NCBI GenBank assembly: GCA_905182765.1
Contig: CAJJCV010000009.1
Coordinates: 1-64,000, forward strand
Reading direction: 5' to 3'
DNA: 64,000 nt
Origin: Cryomorphaceae bacterium BACL29 MAG-121220-bin8
GTDB taxonomy: Bacteria > Bacteroidota > Bacteroidia > Flavobacteriales > Flavobacteriaceae
Positions within the stretch are counted from its first letter, which is position 1. Every line of letters begins with the position of its first letter. A program made the position numbers and the translations under genes. Shown here piece after piece: positions 8,338 to 18,633 of the stretch. The notes under the pieces were generated by a model that was given only the letters and a program-made list of their open reading frames with translations, searched no databases and was not told the origin of the DNA.

Positions 8338-9732
8338 ATGGAATTTAGAATTGAAAAAGATACTATCGGTAAAGTAAAAGTGCCTAAGCACGTATTATGG
8401 GGGCCGCAGACCCAGAGATCAATAAATAATTTTAAAATAGGTAAACAAGGATCTATGCCCATTGAAATAATTCATGCTTTTGCTATTTTAAAAAAAGCTG
8501 CTGCTTTTACAAATTTTGATTTAGGAGTTTTAACTAAAATAAAGAAAGAGTTAATTAGTAAAGTCTGTGATGAAATAATTAATGGAGATCATGACGATCA
8601 ATTTCCTTTAGTAATTTGGCAAACTGGTTCTGGAACTCAAACCAACATGAACCTTAACGAGGTAATATCGAACAGAGCCCATCAAATTGAAGGAAAAACA
8701 ATTGGTGAAGAAGAAAGAACACTATCTCCAAATGATGATGTTAACATGTCTCAATCTTCCAATGATACGTTCCCTACAGCAATGCATATTGCTACTTATA
8801 ATAAATTAATTACCCATACTATCCCAAATCTTGAAATTTTCAAAACTACTTTATTAGAAAAATCTATAGAATTTAAAAGTGTTATCAAAATCGGAAGAAC
8901 TCACCTAATGGATGCAACTCCAATTACTTTAGGACAAGAATTTTCTGGATACCATTCTCAAATAGAACACGGTTTAAAATCTTTAAATCATTCGTTAAAT
9001 CATTTATCAGAGCTTGCTTTGGGTGCAACAGCAGTTGGAACCGGAATAAATTCACCAAACGGTTATGATACATTATCAGCTGAATATATTTCAAAATTTA
9101 CAGGAATAAGTTTTATTTCTGCCAAGAATAAATTTGAATCAATTGCATCTCATGATGCTCTTGTTGAATCTCATGGAGCTTTAAAATTAATTGCTAATTC
9201 ATTAAATAAAATTGCCAACGATATTAGAATGATGGCTAGCGGACCTAGATCTGGAATTGGCGAAATTATAATACCAGCTAATGAACCTGGAAGTTCGATT
9301 ATGCCTGGTAAAGTAAATCCAACTCAATGTGAAGCACTGTCTATGGTATGTGCTCAAGTAATCGGAAATGATGTTACAGTTACATTAGGCGGAATGCAAG
9401 GTCATTATGAACTTAATGTATTTAAACCTGTAATTGTTGCTAATGTGATAGAATCATTAACACTAATTTCAGATAGCGTTAAAAGCTTTAACGATAACTG
9501 CTTAAAAGGAATAAAGGCTAATTCTAAAAGAATTACAGAATTATTAAATAATTCTCTAATGCTTGTCACAGCATTAAATAGCAAAATTGGATATTACAAA
9601 TCTGCTGAAATTGCAAATATTGCTCATGAAAATGGATTAAGTTTAAAAGAAGCTGCGTTAAAAACAGGTTATCTTTCTGAAAAAGAATTCAATGCTTGGG
9701 TTAAGCCTGAAGATATGATTGGCAGAAATTAA
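8338..9732 (+). CDS. fumC: class II fumarate hydratase
   Basis: A 464-aa homotetrameric, iron-independent fumarase interconverting fumarate and L-malate in the TCA cycle. The signature loop [11 protein letters not shown] around residue 319 contains the catalytic serine region. Other family blocks are visible: [30 protein letters not shown] with the active-site residues, and [10 protein letters not shown]. Length equals that of typical FumC. A -7 promoter box precedes it and a GNAT gene follows after 3 nt, probably on the same transcript. The second TCA gene of the window (icd) lies far away. Confidence 0.97.
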   Translation: MEFRIEKDTIGKVKVPKHVLWGPQTQRSINNFKIGKQGSMPIEIIHAFAILKKAAAFTNFDLGVLTKIKKELISKVCDEIINGDHDDQFPLVIWQTGSGTQTNMNLNEVISNRAHQIEGKTIGEEERTLSPNDDVNMSQSSNDTFPTAMHIATYNKLITHTIPNLEIFKTTLLEKSIEFKSVIKIGRTHLMDATPITLGQEFSGYHSQIEHGLKSLNHSLNHLSELALGATAVGTGINSPNGYDTLSAEYISKFTGISFISAKNKFESIASHDALVESHGALKLIANSLNKIANDIRMMASGPRSGIGEIIIPANEPGSSIMPGKVNPTQCEALSMVCAQVIGNDVTVTLGGMQGHYELNVFKPVIVANVIESLTLISDSVKSFNDNCLKGIKANSKRITELLNNSLMLVTALNSKIGYYKSAEIANIAHENGLSLKEAALKTGYLSEKEFNAWVKPEDMIGRN

Positions 9733-9735
9733 TCT

Positions 9736-10188
9736 ATGGAAATCTGCGCCTACACTGCTGCCTTTCGTTCATCTTTTAAAACACTAAACGAAGAATGGTT
9801 GAAAAAATATTTTACTATAGAACCTTACGACGCTTTATTACTAGAAAACTGTGAGTCAGAGATTATTAATAAGGGTGGACATATTTTCTTTGGTATTGAT
9901 AATAATGAAGTAATAGCTACATATGCATTCTTACCAACTACTAACAAATGTGTTGAATTAGGAAAAATGGCGGTGACAGAAACTCATCAAGGAAAGGGTT
10001 ATGGTCAACAGTTACTCAAACATGTATTAGAAACAGCACGAACATTAGGATACACAGAAATACTACTTTATTCGAACAGAATTTTACAAAACTCTATTCA
10101 CCTATATAAAAAATATGGTTTTAAGGAAGTGTCAAACATTGATAGTCCCTACAAACGAGGGGATATTAAAATGCTTATTAAACTCTAG
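9736..10188 (+). CDS. GNAT family N-acetyltransferase
   Basis: A 150-aa GNAT-fold acyltransferase using acetyl-CoA. The acetyl-CoA pyrophosphate-binding motif A reads MAVTETHQGKGYGQQLLKHVLE (about residues 76-97), and the C-terminal YKKYGFKEV block is typical. The acceptor is unknown. It starts 3 nt after fumC and is probably cotranscribed. It converges on the small membrane gene at 10219-10398 with a 30-nt gap in which I see no clear terminator. Confidence 0.85.
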   Translation: MEICAYTAAFRSSFKTLNEEWLKKYFTIEPYDALLLENCESEIINKGGHIFFGIDNNEVIATYAFLPTTNKCVELGKMAVTETHQGKGYGQQLLKHVLETARTLGYTEILLYSNRILQNSIHLYKKYGFKEVSNIDSPYKRGDIKMLIKL

Positions 10189-10218
10189 AGTTTTGTTCTT
10201 TAATGAAATAAATCTAAA

Positions 10219-10398
10219 TTAGACCCTGCCTTTAAGCGCATTAAATGCCCAGCCAATTGAAATGAAACCAATTCCAGCAACACTAAAGCCAATTGCCATA
10301 TCAGTATATTTTAGAACACCTAAAAGAATTAAAGCGATTCCTAAAACTGTTAAAATAAAAGAAGCTATTCCAAAAATTCCGTTTTTATTTAAAGCCAT
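10219..10398 (-). CDS. small two-helix membrane protein, about 59 aa
   Basis: The track starts this ORF at a TTG, but the better start is the ATG at 10396-10398, giving MALNKNGIFGIASFILTVLG. Two hydrophobic helices (about residues 8-26 and 32-52) are joined by a short loop, with a basic C-terminus (ALKGRV). It resembles short flavobacterial inner membrane proteins of unknown function (possibly the CAL67264-type family, from memory). It lies downstream of the CPBP protease on the same strand, so cotranscription is possible. Confidence 0.65.
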   Translation of the reverse strand: MALNKNGIFGIASFILTVLGIALILLGVLKYTDMAIGFSVAGIGFISIGWAFNALKGRV

Positions 10399-10468
10399 AA
10401 TATATAGTTGTTGTTTGTACAATATCTAAATAAATTCATAAACTAAATGTTAAAAAATACTTAAAAGT

Positions 10469-11380
10469 TTAACTTATTTTTCCTGTTAATTTTTCTTTCC
10501 AGTTAGTCCATTGATATTTTTTTGAAAAATAAAATAACAAAAGTGGATAAAATAACAAAGAATAAAACATTTGATTTATAATATCAGGTTCACCTATATA
10601 TTTAAAAACTGAACTAGTTTGAAATACCGTCCAGTCTGCTGTAACAAGTAATGATATTAAAAGGTTATTTCCTGCATGAAATCCCAAGGCAAGTTCCATT
10701 CCGTCATCCATTAAAGTAATAATACCTAAAAATAATCCAGTTATTATATAATGTATTATAATTATATTACCCAGTTTTTCTATCTCAGGATTAGATAAAT
10801 GTAACAATCCAAAACCTAATGAAGTTACAAATAATGGAAACCACTTATTTTTAAAAAATACTCCAAGACCTTGCATTAAATATCCTCTAAATACATATTC
10901 CTCTAAACTGGTTTGAACAGGAATAAATATAATAGCTATTAATGTTAAAATTAAAAAATCATTTAAATTAAACTGAAAAATATATTCGTCGGGACTTGAG
11001 TAAATAGAAAATAAAACATTAAAAACTATAAGCAAAGAAATACTAGTAAAGGCTGTAAAAACTCTGTTAAAATCTATTGAATTTCTGGCTGTTGTAACAG
11101 ATTTAAGAGGTTGATTATGAAGAAATTTTATAACAAGTAAAAAACCGGCAAAACCAATAAAAAAAGATAATAAAAGATAGAAAAAAGTAAGATTACTGTT
11201 TTCTAATACTGTCATCATATTTGATGGATTAATGTTCGCAGCTGCCTCTAGACCTACCTTTTGGAAAATTGCGACAATAAAAGGAATTGCTCCTAACTGA
11301 GTAAATATGAAAATTATAAAAAGACCTAAGGCATACCTCCAGAGATTATTTTTTATTTTTAATGCATTTTCTATAAACAT
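10469..11380 (-). CDS. CPBP family intramembrane glutamic endopeptidase
   Basis: A 303-aa integral membrane protein of the CPBP/ABI (CAAX protease-like) family. The first family motif EEYVFRGYLMQG (EExxxR) lies at about residues 161-172, followed by FGLLHL (FxxxH type) and the third conserved block FHAGNN, together forming the membrane-embedded glutamic protease site. About seven or eight hydrophobic segments are visible. Substrates of bacterial members are mostly unknown. It lies 3 nt downstream of the thioesterase, so the two form a unit, with the 59-aa membrane gene behind. Confidence 0.88.
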   Translation of the reverse strand: MFIENALKIKNNLWRYALGLFIIFIFTQLGAIPFIVAIFQKVGLEAAANINPSNMMTVLENSNLTFFYLLLSFFIGFAGFLLVIKFLHNQPLKSVTTARNSIDFNRVFTAFTSISLLIVFNVLFSIYSSPDEYIFQFNLNDFLILTLIAIIFIPVQTSLEEYVFRGYLMQGLGVFFKNKWFPLFVTSLGFGLLHLSNPEIEKLGNIIIIHYIITGLFLGIITLMDDGMELALGFHAGNNLLISLLVTADWTVFQTSSVFKYIGEPDIINQMFYSLLFYPLLLFYFSKKYQWTNWKEKLTGKIS

Positions 11381-11383
11381 AAT

Positions 11384-11803
11384 TTATTTTTTTCTTTTTA
11401 ATATCATGGTAGAAAGTTTACAATGAGAAATCAAATTATCATTGTCATCTGTAATTTTAATTTCCCATAACTGAGTAGTTCTTCCCTTATGAATTGGAGT
11501 TGCTTTCGCATAAATAAAACCATTCCTAACACTTTTTAAATGATTTGCTGAGATAATAATCCCTCGTACCATTTGTGTATTATGGTCAACAGACATGTAA
11601 GAGGCTGCACTACCCACCGACTCTGCTAATGCAACTGTAGCTCCACCATGCAATACACCATCAGGTTGATAAACTCTTGAATTTACTGGCATTTTAGCAA
11701 TTAAAAAATCATCTCCAACATCAATAAAATCCATTTCAAGAGTTTCCATCAAAGAATTTTTATTTGCAGAATTAATTCTTTTTAAAATATCTTCTTTATT
11801 CAT
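11384..11803 (-). CDS. PaaI-family hotdog-fold thioesterase
   Basis: The likely product is 139 aa, starting at the ATG at 11801-11803 (MNKEDILKRIN); the upstream ATG used by the track lies inside the dnaK terminator hairpin. The hotdog-domain signature DGVLHGGATVALAES carries the HGG motif and the following acidic residue of PaaI/YbdB-type acyl-CoA thioesterases. The enzyme hydrolyses acyl- or aryl-CoA; the natural substrate is unclear. It lies downstream of dnaK but is separated from it by a good terminator, so it probably has its own promoter or depends on read-through. The CPBP gene follows after 3 nt. Confidence 0.85.
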   Translation of the reverse strand: MNKEDILKRINSANKNSLMETLEMDFIDVGDDFLIAKMPVNSRVYQPDGVLHGGATVALAESVGSAASYMSVDHNTQMVRGIIISANHLKSVRNGFIYAKATPIHKGRTTQLWEIKITDDNDNLISHCKLSTMILKRKK

Positions 11804-11823
11804 AGAGTATAAATATAAAAAAA

Positions 11824-11853
11824 AGCGCATTAGAAACTAATACGCTTTTTTTT
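11824..11853 (-). terminator. bidirectional rho-independent terminator after dnaK
   Basis: The stem AGCG-C-ATTAG pairs with CTAAT-A-CGCT (one mismatch, loop AAA) and is flanked by A and T runs on both sides, so it can act in both directions. On the minus strand it lies just after the dnaK stop at 11870. Confidence 0.8.
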
Positions 11854-11869
11854 AATTAAATATTTAAAA

Positions 11870-13783
11870 CTATTTAACTTCTTCGAAATCAACATCTTGT
11901 ACATCATCTGAATCGTCTTTAGGTTTTTCAGTTGATTCTGCATGTTGAGTATCACCAGCTCCACTTGCTTGCTGAGCCTCAGCTTGAGCCTTATAAAGTT
12001 CTTCAGAAGCATTTTTCCAAGCTTCATTAATACCCTCAAGAGCAGTTTTAATTAATTCTACATCTTTAGATTCATGTGCTTTCTTAAGAACATCAAGAGC
12101 GTCTTCAATAGTTTTTTTCTTATCATCTGGAATCTTGTCTCCAAACTCCTTTAATTGACTATCCGTTTGAAAAATCATAGCGTCAGCACTATTTAATGTG
12201 TCAACTTCTTCTTTTGCTTTTTTATCCGTTTCAGCATTAGCTTCAGCTTCTTTTTTCATCTTTTCAATTTCTTCTTCTGATAGTCCTGAAGAAGCTTCAA
12301 TTCTGATATCTTGAGTCTTCCCAGTAGCCTTATCAGAAGCTGTAACATGAATTAGACCATTAGCATCAATATCAAAAGTCACTTCAATTTGAGGAGTCCC
12401 TCTTGGAGCAGGTGGAATTCCGTCTAAATGAAATCTTCCAATTGTATTATTGTCTTTTGCCATTGGTCTCTCACCTTGTAAAACATGTATTTCTACTGAT
12501 GGCTGATTATCAGCAGCAGTTGAAAAAACTTGAGATTTTTTAGATGGGATTGTAGTGTTTGCGTCGATTAGTTTTGTCATAACACTACCCATTGTTTCAA
12601 TTCCGAGAGATAGAGGAGTTACATCTAGAAGTAAAACATCTTTAACATCACCTGATAAAACTCCACCTTGAATTGCAGCACCAATAGCTACAACCTCATC
12701 AGGATTTACTCCTTTTGATGGCTTTTTACCAAAAAACTTTTCAACTTTTTCTTGAATTACAGGAATTCTAGTTGAACCTCCTACTAAAATAACTTCATCA
12801 ATTTCATTTATACTTAAACCAGCATCTTTAATTGCCTTTTTAACTGGCTCCATAGATCTTTTTACTAAATCACTTGTTAGTTGCTCAAATTTAGATCTAG
12901 TAAGAGACACAACAAGGTGTTTAGGTCCAGATGCAGTTGCAGTTATGTAAGGAAGATTAATTTCTGTTTGAGAAGAAGAAGATAATTCTATTTTTGCTTT
13001 TTCTGCAGCTTCCTTTAATCTTTGAAGTGCCATTGGATCTTTTCTCAAATCAATATCCTCTTTCTTTTTAAAATCTTCAGCTAAAAAACTAATAATTTCT
13101 TCATCAAAATCATCACCACCAAGCCTAGTATCACCATTTGTTGACAGAACCTCAAAAACACCATCTCCAAGCTCAAGAATTGAGATATCAAAAGTACCTC
13201 CACCTAAATCATAAACAGCAATTTTTTGATCTTTTCCTGATTTATCTAAGCCATAAGCTAAGGCGGCGGCAGTAGGTTCATTTATTATTCTTTGAACTTT
13301 TAATCCTGAAATCTCACCAGCTTCCTTGGTAGCTTGTCTTTGTGCATCATTAAAATATGCAGGAACTGTAACAACAGCTTCAGTAACTGTACTTCCAAGA
13401 TAATCTTCTGCTGTTTTCTTCATTTTTTGAAGTATCATAGCAGATAATTCTTGAGGTGTATAAAGTCTACCATCAATATCTACTCTTGCAGTATCGTTAT
13501 CACCTTTAACTACTTTGTAAGCAGATCTATCCGCATCTTTTTTAGATTCACTAAACTTGTTACCCATAAATCGTTTAATAGAAGCAATAGTTTTTGTAGG
13601 GTTAGTAACGGCTTGTCTTTTAGCAGGATCTCCTACTTTAATTTCGCCGCCTTCAACAAAAGCAATCACAGAAGGGGTAGTTCTTTTACCCTCAGCGTTA
13701 GGAATTACTACAGGTTCATTACCCTCCATTACTGAAACACAAGAATTTGTTGTTCCTAAATCAATACCAATTATTTTACTCAT
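11870..13783 (-). CDS. dnaK: molecular chaperone DnaK (Hsp70)
   Basis: A 637-aa Hsp70. The start is set at the ATG at 13781-13783 ([15 protein letters not shown]); the longer form in the track adds 12 unrelated residues. ATPase domain blocks [25 protein letters not shown] and [10 protein letters not shown] are present, followed by the substrate-binding domain and a C-terminal EEVK (full tail DVDFEEVK). It folds nascent and stress-damaged proteins with DnaJ and GrpE, neither of which is in this window. It stands alone between a terminator and a divergent panB. The upstream region has no CIRCE element but carries a perfect 13-bp palindrome (13839-13851). Confidence 0.98.
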   Translation of the reverse strand: MSKIIGIDLGTTNSCVSVMEGNEPVVIPNAEGKRTTPSVIAFVEGGEIKVGDPAKRQAVTNPTKTIASIKRFMGNKFSESKKDADRSAYKVVKGDNDTARVDIDGRLYTPQELSAMILQKMKKTAEDYLGSTVTEAVVTVPAYFNDAQRQATKEAGEISGLKVQRIINEPTAAALAYGLDKSGKDQKIAVYDLGGGTFDISILELGDGVFEVLSTNGDTRLGGDDFDEEIISFLAEDFKKKEDIDLRKDPMALQRLKEAAEKAKIELSSSSQTEINLPYITATASGPKHLVVSLTRSKFEQLTSDLVKRSMEPVKKAIKDAGLSINEIDEVILVGGSTRIPVIQEKVEKFFGKKPSKGVNPDEVVAIGAAIQGGVLSGDVKDVLLLDVTPLSLGIETMGSVMTKLIDANTTIPSKKSQVFSTAADNQPSVEIHVLQGERPMAKDNNTIGRFHLDGIPPAPRGTPQIEVTFDIDANGLIHVTASDKATGKTQDIRIEASSGLSEEEIEKMKKEAEANAETDKKAKEEVDTLNSADAMIFQTDSQLKEFGDKIPDDKKKTIEDALDVLKKAHESKDVELIKTALEGINEAWKNASEELYKAQAEAQQASGAGDTQHAESTEKPKDDSDDVQDVDFEEVK

Positions 13784-13838
13784 TATATTTTTTTTAATTA
13801 TCAATTGTATTTCAATCATTATGCCATATTAATATACA

Positions 13839-13851
13839 TGACACTGTGTCA
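13839..13851. promoter_or_regulatory. 13-bp palindrome TGACAC-T-GTGTCA between dnaK and panB
   Basis: A perfect odd-centred inverted repeat in the only intergenic space between divergent dnaK and panB. It ends 1 nt before the TTG of the predicted panB promoter. A site identical at 10 of 13 positions lies before lon. The function as a stress operator is inference. Confidence 0.5.
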
Positions 13852-13852
13852 G

Positions 13853-13881
13853 TTGTTATTTTTAAAATAAATTTACATTTG
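13853..13881 (+). promoter_or_regulatory. candidate promoter of panB
   Basis: TTG (13853-13855), 18-nt spacer, TACATTTG (13874-13881): a full match to the Bacteroidota TTG/TAnnTTTG pattern. The predicted transcript would start within about 10 nt of the panB ATG at 13897. Confidence 0.6.
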
Positions 13882-13896
13882 TAAAAAAATTACATC

Positions 13897-14709
13897 ATGT
13901 CTAAAAAAGAATATAAAAGAGTAACTACTCACTCGCTTAGAGAAATGAAAACTAGAAATGAAAAAATTTCTATGCTAACGGGATATGATTATTCAATGGC
14001 AAAAATTATTGATAATTCTGGTATTGATATAATTTTAGTTGGTGATTCTGCTTCAAATGTTATGGCTGGGCACGAAACTACATTACCAATAACTTTAGAT
14101 CAAATAATTTATCATGCGTCATCTGTTGTAAGGGGGGTAAAAAGAGCATTAGTTGTTGTTGATTTACCTTTTGGAAGTTACCAATCAAATTCAGGTGAAG
14201 CGTTGAGATCAGCTATAAGGATAATGAAAGAATCTGGAGCTCATGCTATAAAAATGGAAGGTGGTGCTGAGATTAAAGAATCAATAGTAAGAATTTTAAA
14301 TGCAGGTATTCCAGTTATGGGACATCTTGGATTGACTCCTCAATCTATTTATAAATTTGGCACTTATTCTGTAAGGGCAAAAGAAGAAGAAGAAGCAAAA
14401 AGATTAATTGAAGATGCAAAACTGTTGGACGAATTGGGTTGTTTTGGAATAGTATTGGAAAAAATACCTGCGAAAATTTCAAAAATAGTTACTTCATCAG
14501 TTTCATGTCCAGTGATTGGAATAGGAGCCGGATCTGATGTAGATGGTCAAGTATTAGTTACTCATGATTTAGTAGGTTTAACAACAGAATTTAATCCTAG
14601 ATTTTTAAGAAGATATGTTGATTTAAATGAAATAATGACAGGAGCAATTAAAAACTATATTAAAGATGTTAAAAATTTAGATTTCCCAAGCCAAGATGAG
14701 CAATATTAA
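13897..14709 (+). CDS. panB: 3-methyl-2-oxobutanoate hydroxymethyltransferase
   Basis: A 270-aa TIM-barrel enzyme making ketopantoate from ketoisovalerate and methylene-tetrahydrofolate, the first committed step of pantothenate and CoA synthesis. Family blocks are clear: [30 protein letters not shown] with metal-binding aspartate, [16 protein letters not shown] and [10 protein letters not shown]. CoA synthesis genes coaBC and coaE are elsewhere in the window. The 3' end overlaps the next gene by 14 nt, indicating translational coupling. No anomaly in length or motifs. Confidence 0.96.
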   Translation: MSKKEYKRVTTHSLREMKTRNEKISMLTGYDYSMAKIIDNSGIDIILVGDSASNVMAGHETTLPITLDQIIYHASSVVRGVKRALVVVDLPFGSYQSNSGEALRSAIRIMKESGAHAIKMEGGAEIKESIVRILNAGIPVMGHLGLTPQSIYKFGTYSVRAKEEEEAKRLIEDAKLLDELGCFGIVLEKIPAKISKIVTSSVSCPVIGIGAGSDVDGQVLVTHDLVGLTTEFNPRFLRRYVDLNEIMTGAIKNYIKDVKNLDFPSQDEQY

Positions 14710-15388
14710 TTTGTTTGAAAAAAATATTTTATTTGAAGACAATCATTTAATTATAATAAATAAAAAACCCGGTGAATTAACTCAAGGAGATAAAACTAAT
14801 GATAAGACTTTAGGGGATAAAGTTAAAGATTATATAAAAAAAAAATACAATAAACCAGGTAATGTTTACCTTGGAATTACACATAGATTAGACAGACCTA
14901 CTAGCGGAATTATTATTTTTACAAAAACATCTAAATCACTTACTAGATTAAACAAAATGTTTAAAGAAAATAACATCAAAAAGACATATTGGGCTGTGGT
15001 TAATAAAATTAATGAGCCAAAAGAAATAAAACTAGAAGATTTTCTTTTAAAAAATAACAAACAAAACAAATCTTATGTGAAAGATGAAAAAACTAAAAAT
15101 GCTAAAAAATCAGTTTTATATTATAAGCAAATTTATACTTTAAACAATTATTCTTTACTTCAAATTAAATTAGAAACAGGTAGACATCACCAAATAAGAA
15201 CTCAGCTTTCTAATAAAGGAATGGCTATAAAAGGTGATTTAAAATATGGCTTTCCCAGATCAAATAAAGACGGCAGTATTCACCTTCACTCTAGAAAGAT
15301 TGAATTTCAACATCCTGTTTCAAAAAAGACAATTGAAATAACTGCAAATCCACCAAAAAATGTGATTTGGGATTTATGTATTAATTAG
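14696..15388 (+). CDS. RluA-family RNA pseudouridine synthase
   Basis: A 230-aa pseudouridine synthase modifying rRNA or tRNA uridines. The catalytic motif HRLDRPTSG (about residues 57-65) holds the invariant aspartate. The block [17 protein letters not shown] type (here [13 protein letters not shown]) and the C-terminal [11 protein letters not shown] are typical of RluA/RluC/RluD relatives. An N-terminal S4 domain is absent, as in the shorter RluA forms. The target uridine cannot be predicted. It overlaps panB by 14 nt; the pairing panB-rluA-like is probably transcriptional only. Confidence 0.92.
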   Translation: MSNINLFEKNILFEDNHLIIINKKPGELTQGDKTNDKTLGDKVKDYIKKKYNKPGNVYLGITHRLDRPTSGIIIFTKTSKSLTRLNKMFKENNIKKTYWAVVNKINEPKEIKLEDFLLKNNKQNKSYVKDEKTKNAKKSVLYYKQIYTLNNYSLLQIKLETGRHHQIRTQLSNKGMAIKGDLKYGFPRSNKDGSIHLHSRKIEFQHPVSKKTIEITANPPKNVIWDLCIN

Positions 15389-15435
15389 TAACAATATTAC
15401 TAAAGTTATTTACTCAATTTTATTACTTTTACATC

Positions 15436-15448
15436 AAGACACTGTCTT
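15436..15448. promoter_or_regulatory. palindrome AAGACA-C-TGTCTT upstream of leuA
   Basis: A perfect odd-centred 13-bp inverted repeat lying 20 nt before the leuA ATG. It follows a weak -7-like TACTTTTA (15424-15431), so it would overlap the transcription start and could act as an operator for the leu operon. It shares the core GACACTGT with the dnaK palindrome. Confidence 0.45.
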
Positions 15449-15468
15449 AAAACATCAATAATAAATAA

Positions 15469-16620
15469 ATGGCAAAAGAATTTGTTAAAATATTTGACAC
15501 TACACTAAGAGATGGTGAACAAGTTCCAGGATGTAAATTAAATACTTCTCAAAAACTAATTATAGCCAAAAGATTAGATATTTTAGGAGTTGATGTTATT
15601 GAGGCTGGATTTCCTGTTTCAAGCCCTGGAGATTTTAAATCTGTTGTAGAAATTTCAAATATTGTACAAAACGCTACAGTATGTGGACTTACTAGAGCTG
15701 TTGAAAATGATATTAAAGTTGCTGCTAATGCTTTAAAAAGTGCTAAAAACCCTAGAATTCACACTGGTATAGGTACGTCCGATTCGCATATTCAATATAA
15801 GTTTAAATCATCCAGAGAAAAAATTATGGAGATTGGATATAAAGCAGTTAAGTATGCTAAAACTTTTGTAGAAGATGTAGAGTTTTATGCTGAAGATGCT
15901 GGGAGAACTGAAAATGAATTCTTAGCAAGAGTATGTGAAAAAATGATTGAAGCAGGTGCTACTGTTTTAAATATTCCTGATACAACTGGATATTGTTTAC
16001 CTGAAGAATATGGTCAGAAAATAAAATATTTAGTTGAAAATGTAAAAAATATTCATAAAGCTACAATTTCATGTCATTGTCATAACGATTTAGGTTTAGC
16101 AACTGCAAATTCAATTGCTGGTATAATTAATGGAGCTAGACAAATAGAATGTACAATAAACGGAATTGGCGAAAGAGCTGGAAACACTTCTCTTGAGGAA
16201 GTGGTTATGATCATGAGACAACATCCAAATTTGAATTTGGATACTAATATAAATTCAAAATTACTTTTTGATACTAGTAATTTAGTTTCAGATGAAATGG
16301 GAATGCCTGTTCAACCTAATAAAGCTATAGTTGGTGCAAATGCTTTTGCTCATAGTTCAGGTATTCACCAAGATGGTGTTATTAAAAACAGGGAAACTTA
16401 TGAAATTATTAATCCACTTGATGTTGGAGTTAACGAATCTGCCATTATTCTTACCGCTCGAAGTGGTAGAGCTGCTTTAGCCTATAGATCAAAAAAAATT
16501 GGATATGATCTTTCAAAAAATGAATTAGATTTAATATATCCTGAATTTTTAAAATTTGCTGATATTAAAAAGGAAGTTTCAGATGAAGATATTCCACAAA
16601 TAATAAAAAAATCTTTATAA
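15469..16620 (+). CDS. leuA: 2-isopropylmalate synthase, catalytic form without regulatory domain
   Basis: A 383-aa enzyme condensing acetyl-CoA with 2-ketoisovalerate in the first committed step of leucine synthesis. The TIM-barrel signatures [13 protein letters not shown] (residues about 9-21), the metal-binding CHCHNDLG and NGIGERAGN are present. It ends near residue 383 and lacks the C-terminal LeuA_dimer regulatory domain of the usual 500-aa enzyme, as is common in Flavobacteriia. It heads an operon with leuC (9 nt later), leuD, a second IPMS-family enzyme and leuB. A palindrome sits just upstream. The regulatory domain missing here is present in the second enzyme at 18634. Confidence 0.93.
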   Translation: MAKEFVKIFDTTLRDGEQVPGCKLNTSQKLIIAKRLDILGVDVIEAGFPVSSPGDFKSVVEISNIVQNATVCGLTRAVENDIKVAANALKSAKNPRIHTGIGTSDSHIQYKFKSSREKIMEIGYKAVKYAKTFVEDVEFYAEDAGRTENEFLARVCEKMIEAGATVLNIPDTTGYCLPEEYGQKIKYLVENVKNIHKATISCHCHNDLGLATANSIAGIINGARQIECTINGIGERAGNTSLEEVVMIMRQHPNLNLDTNINSKLLFDTSNLVSDEMGMPVQPNKAIVGANAFAHSSGIHQDGVIKNRETYEIINPLDVGVNESAIILTARSGRAALAYRSKKIGYDLSKNELDLIYPEFLKFADIKKEVSDEDIPQIIKKSL

Positions 16621-16629
16621 TATATAAAA

Positions 16630-18024
16630 ATGAGTAAAACCTTATTTGATAAAGTTTGGGACTCACACGTAGTTCATAAAATTAATGGAGGACCAGATGT
16701 TTTGTTTATAGACAGACACATGGTACATGAAGTAACAAGCCCAGTCGCTTTTTTAGGTTTAAAAAATAGAGGGATTAAAGTTTTATTTCCTGAAAAAACA
16801 TTTGCAACAGCAGATCATAATACTCCTACAATTAACCAACATTTACCTGTGAAAGACCCTCTTTCAGCTAATCAATTATTAGCTCTTGAAAAAAATTCAG
16901 AATTTCACGGGATTTCATATTGGGGATTAGGTCATGAAAAAAACGGAATAGTTCATGTTGTAGGGCCTGAATATGGAATTACCCAACCCGGCGCAACAAT
17001 TGTTTGTGGAGATTCTCACACATCAACCCATGGTGCATTTGGTGCAATAGCATTTGGAATTGGAACATCTGAAGTTGAAATGGTTTTATCTACTCAATGC
17101 ATTATGCAGCCTAAGGCAAAAAAAATGAGAATAACAATTGACGGAAAACTAGACAAAGCTGTTACTCCTAAAGATGTTGCTCTTTTTATCATATCAGAAT
17201 TATCTACATCCGGAGCAACGGGATATTTTGTAGAATATGCAGGTGATGTTTTTTCAGAAATGTCAATGGAAGGAAGAATGACAGTTTGTAATTTAAGTAT
17301 CGAAATGGGTGCTAGAGGCGGAATGATTGCTCCTGATAGTAAAACTTTTAATTATATAAAAGATCGAGAATTTACCCCTAAAAAAGAAAGTTGGGATAAA
17401 GCAATGAAATATTGGAATACATTAAAAACAGATGAAGATGCTGTTTTTGATAAAGAAATTAAATTTGATGGCAAATCTATAAATCCAATGATTACATATG
17501 GCACTAATCCTGGAATGGGAATAGGCATTTCCAAAGAAATACCCTTAGCAAAAAATCAAGATGGTGGTATTGAAACTTATAAAAAATCTCTTAGTTATAT
17601 GAACTTTGATGAGGGAGAAAAAATGATAGGTAAAAATATTGATTTTGTATTTCTGGGAAGTTGTACTAACGGAAGAATTGAAGACTTTAGAGAATTTACA
17701 AAAATTGTTAAAGGAAGAAAAAAAGCTCCAAATGTTACAGCATGGTTAGTTCCAGGTTCGCATAAGGTTGAAAAAGCAATAAAGGAAGAGGGTTTATTGG
17801 AAGTACTAATTGAATCAGGATTTAAATTGAGAGAACCTGGATGTTCAGCATGTCTAGCTATGAATGATGATAAAATCCCTAATGGAAAATATGCAGTAAG
17901 TACATCTAACAGAAACTTTGAAGGTAGACAAGGTCCAGGATCCAGAACCTTATTAGCAAGTCCTTTAGTAGCTGCTGCTGCTGCTATTACTGGGAAAATA
18001 ACTGACCCTAGAACACTATATTAA
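16630..18024 (+). CDS. leuC: 3-isopropylmalate dehydratase large subunit
   Basis: A 464-aa aconitase-family subunit that with LeuD isomerises 2-isopropylmalate to 3-isopropylmalate. It holds the [4Fe-4S] cluster cysteines: one in [10 protein letters not shown] and two in [11 protein letters not shown]. The N-terminal [25 protein letters not shown] and [12 protein letters not shown] blocks are family hallmarks. Length is standard. leuD starts 1 nt after its stop, as expected for partners needed in equal amounts. Cytosolic, and oxygen-sensitive by family knowledge. Confidence 0.97.
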   Translation: MSKTLFDKVWDSHVVHKINGGPDVLFIDRHMVHEVTSPVAFLGLKNRGIKVLFPEKTFATADHNTPTINQHLPVKDPLSANQLLALEKNSEFHGISYWGLGHEKNGIVHVVGPEYGITQPGATIVCGDSHTSTHGAFGAIAFGIGTSEVEMVLSTQCIMQPKAKKMRITIDGKLDKAVTPKDVALFIISELSTSGATGYFVEYAGDVFSEMSMEGRMTVCNLSIEMGARGGMIAPDSKTFNYIKDREFTPKKESWDKAMKYWNTLKTDEDAVFDKEIKFDGKSINPMITYGTNPGMGIGISKEIPLAKNQDGGIETYKKSLSYMNFDEGEKMIGKNIDFVFLGSCTNGRIEDFREFTKIVKGRKKAPNVTAWLVPGSHKVEKAIKEEGLLEVLIESGFKLREPGCSACLAMNDDKIPNGKYAVSTSNRNFEGRQGPGSRTLLASPLVAAAAAITGKITDPRTLY

Positions 18025-18025
18025 T

Positions 18026-18622
18026 ATGGCTTACGAAAAATTTAAAATACTAAAAGGTAATTGTGTACCATTGCCGATTGAAAATATAGATACTGATCAA
18101 ATCATTCCAGCTAGATTTCTTAAAGCAACAGAAAGAGTTGGCTTTGGAGATAATTTATTTAGAGACTGGAGGTATAACTCTGACAATTCACCAAAAAAAG
18201 ATTTTATATTAAATAATGAAAAATTTAATGGAAAAATTTTAGTGGGAGGTAAAAACTTTGGATCAGGATCCTCAAGAGAACATGCCGCATGGTCAATATA
18301 CGATTATGGATTTAGATGTGTAATTTCTAGTTTTTTTGCTGATATATTTAGAGGAAACTGTTTGAATATTGGAGTTTTACCAGTTCAAGTCTCCCCAAAA
18401 TTTTTAGATAAAATCTTTAATGTTGTTTTTGAAGACCCTAAATCTGAAATTATCGTAAGCCTTCCTGATCAAACAGTAACAATTTCAAAATTAAATATTT
18501 CAGAATCATTTGAAATAAATTCGTACAAAAAGGAAAACATGTTAAATGGATATGACGATATTGATTATCTAATGAACATAAAGGATAGTATAAAAAAGTT
18601 TTCTAAGACAACTCCTTTGTAA
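18026..18622 (+). CDS. leuD: 3-isopropylmalate dehydratase small subunit
   Basis: A 198-aa swivelling-domain partner of LeuC. The motifs ENIDTDQIIPARFLK near the N-terminus and NFGSGSSREHAAW (residues about 77-89) are diagnostic, the second forming part of the substrate-binding site. Length matches bacterial LeuD. It begins 1 nt after leuC and is followed 11 nt later by the second IPMS-family gene, so the whole leucine set is one transcript in all likelihood. Confidence 0.97.
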   Translation: MAYEKFKILKGNCVPLPIENIDTDQIIPARFLKATERVGFGDNLFRDWRYNSDNSPKKDFILNNEKFNGKILVGGKNFGSGSSREHAAWSIYDYGFRCVISSFFADIFRGNCLNIGVLPVQVSPKFLDKIFNVVFEDPKSEIIVSLPDQTVTISKLNISESFEINSYKKENMLNGYDDIDYLMNIKDSIKKFSKTTPL

Positions 18623-18633
18623 CTTATAAAAAA

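Noticed and set aside
11830-12039. ORF of 69 aa on the minus strand inside dnaK
   Set aside because: It is an out-of-frame shadow of the dnaK 3' end with a lysine-rich composition expected from AT-rich DNA.
13451-13832. Two plus-strand ORFs opposite dnaK
   Set aside because: Antisense shadows of a strongly conserved gene with no recognisable domains.
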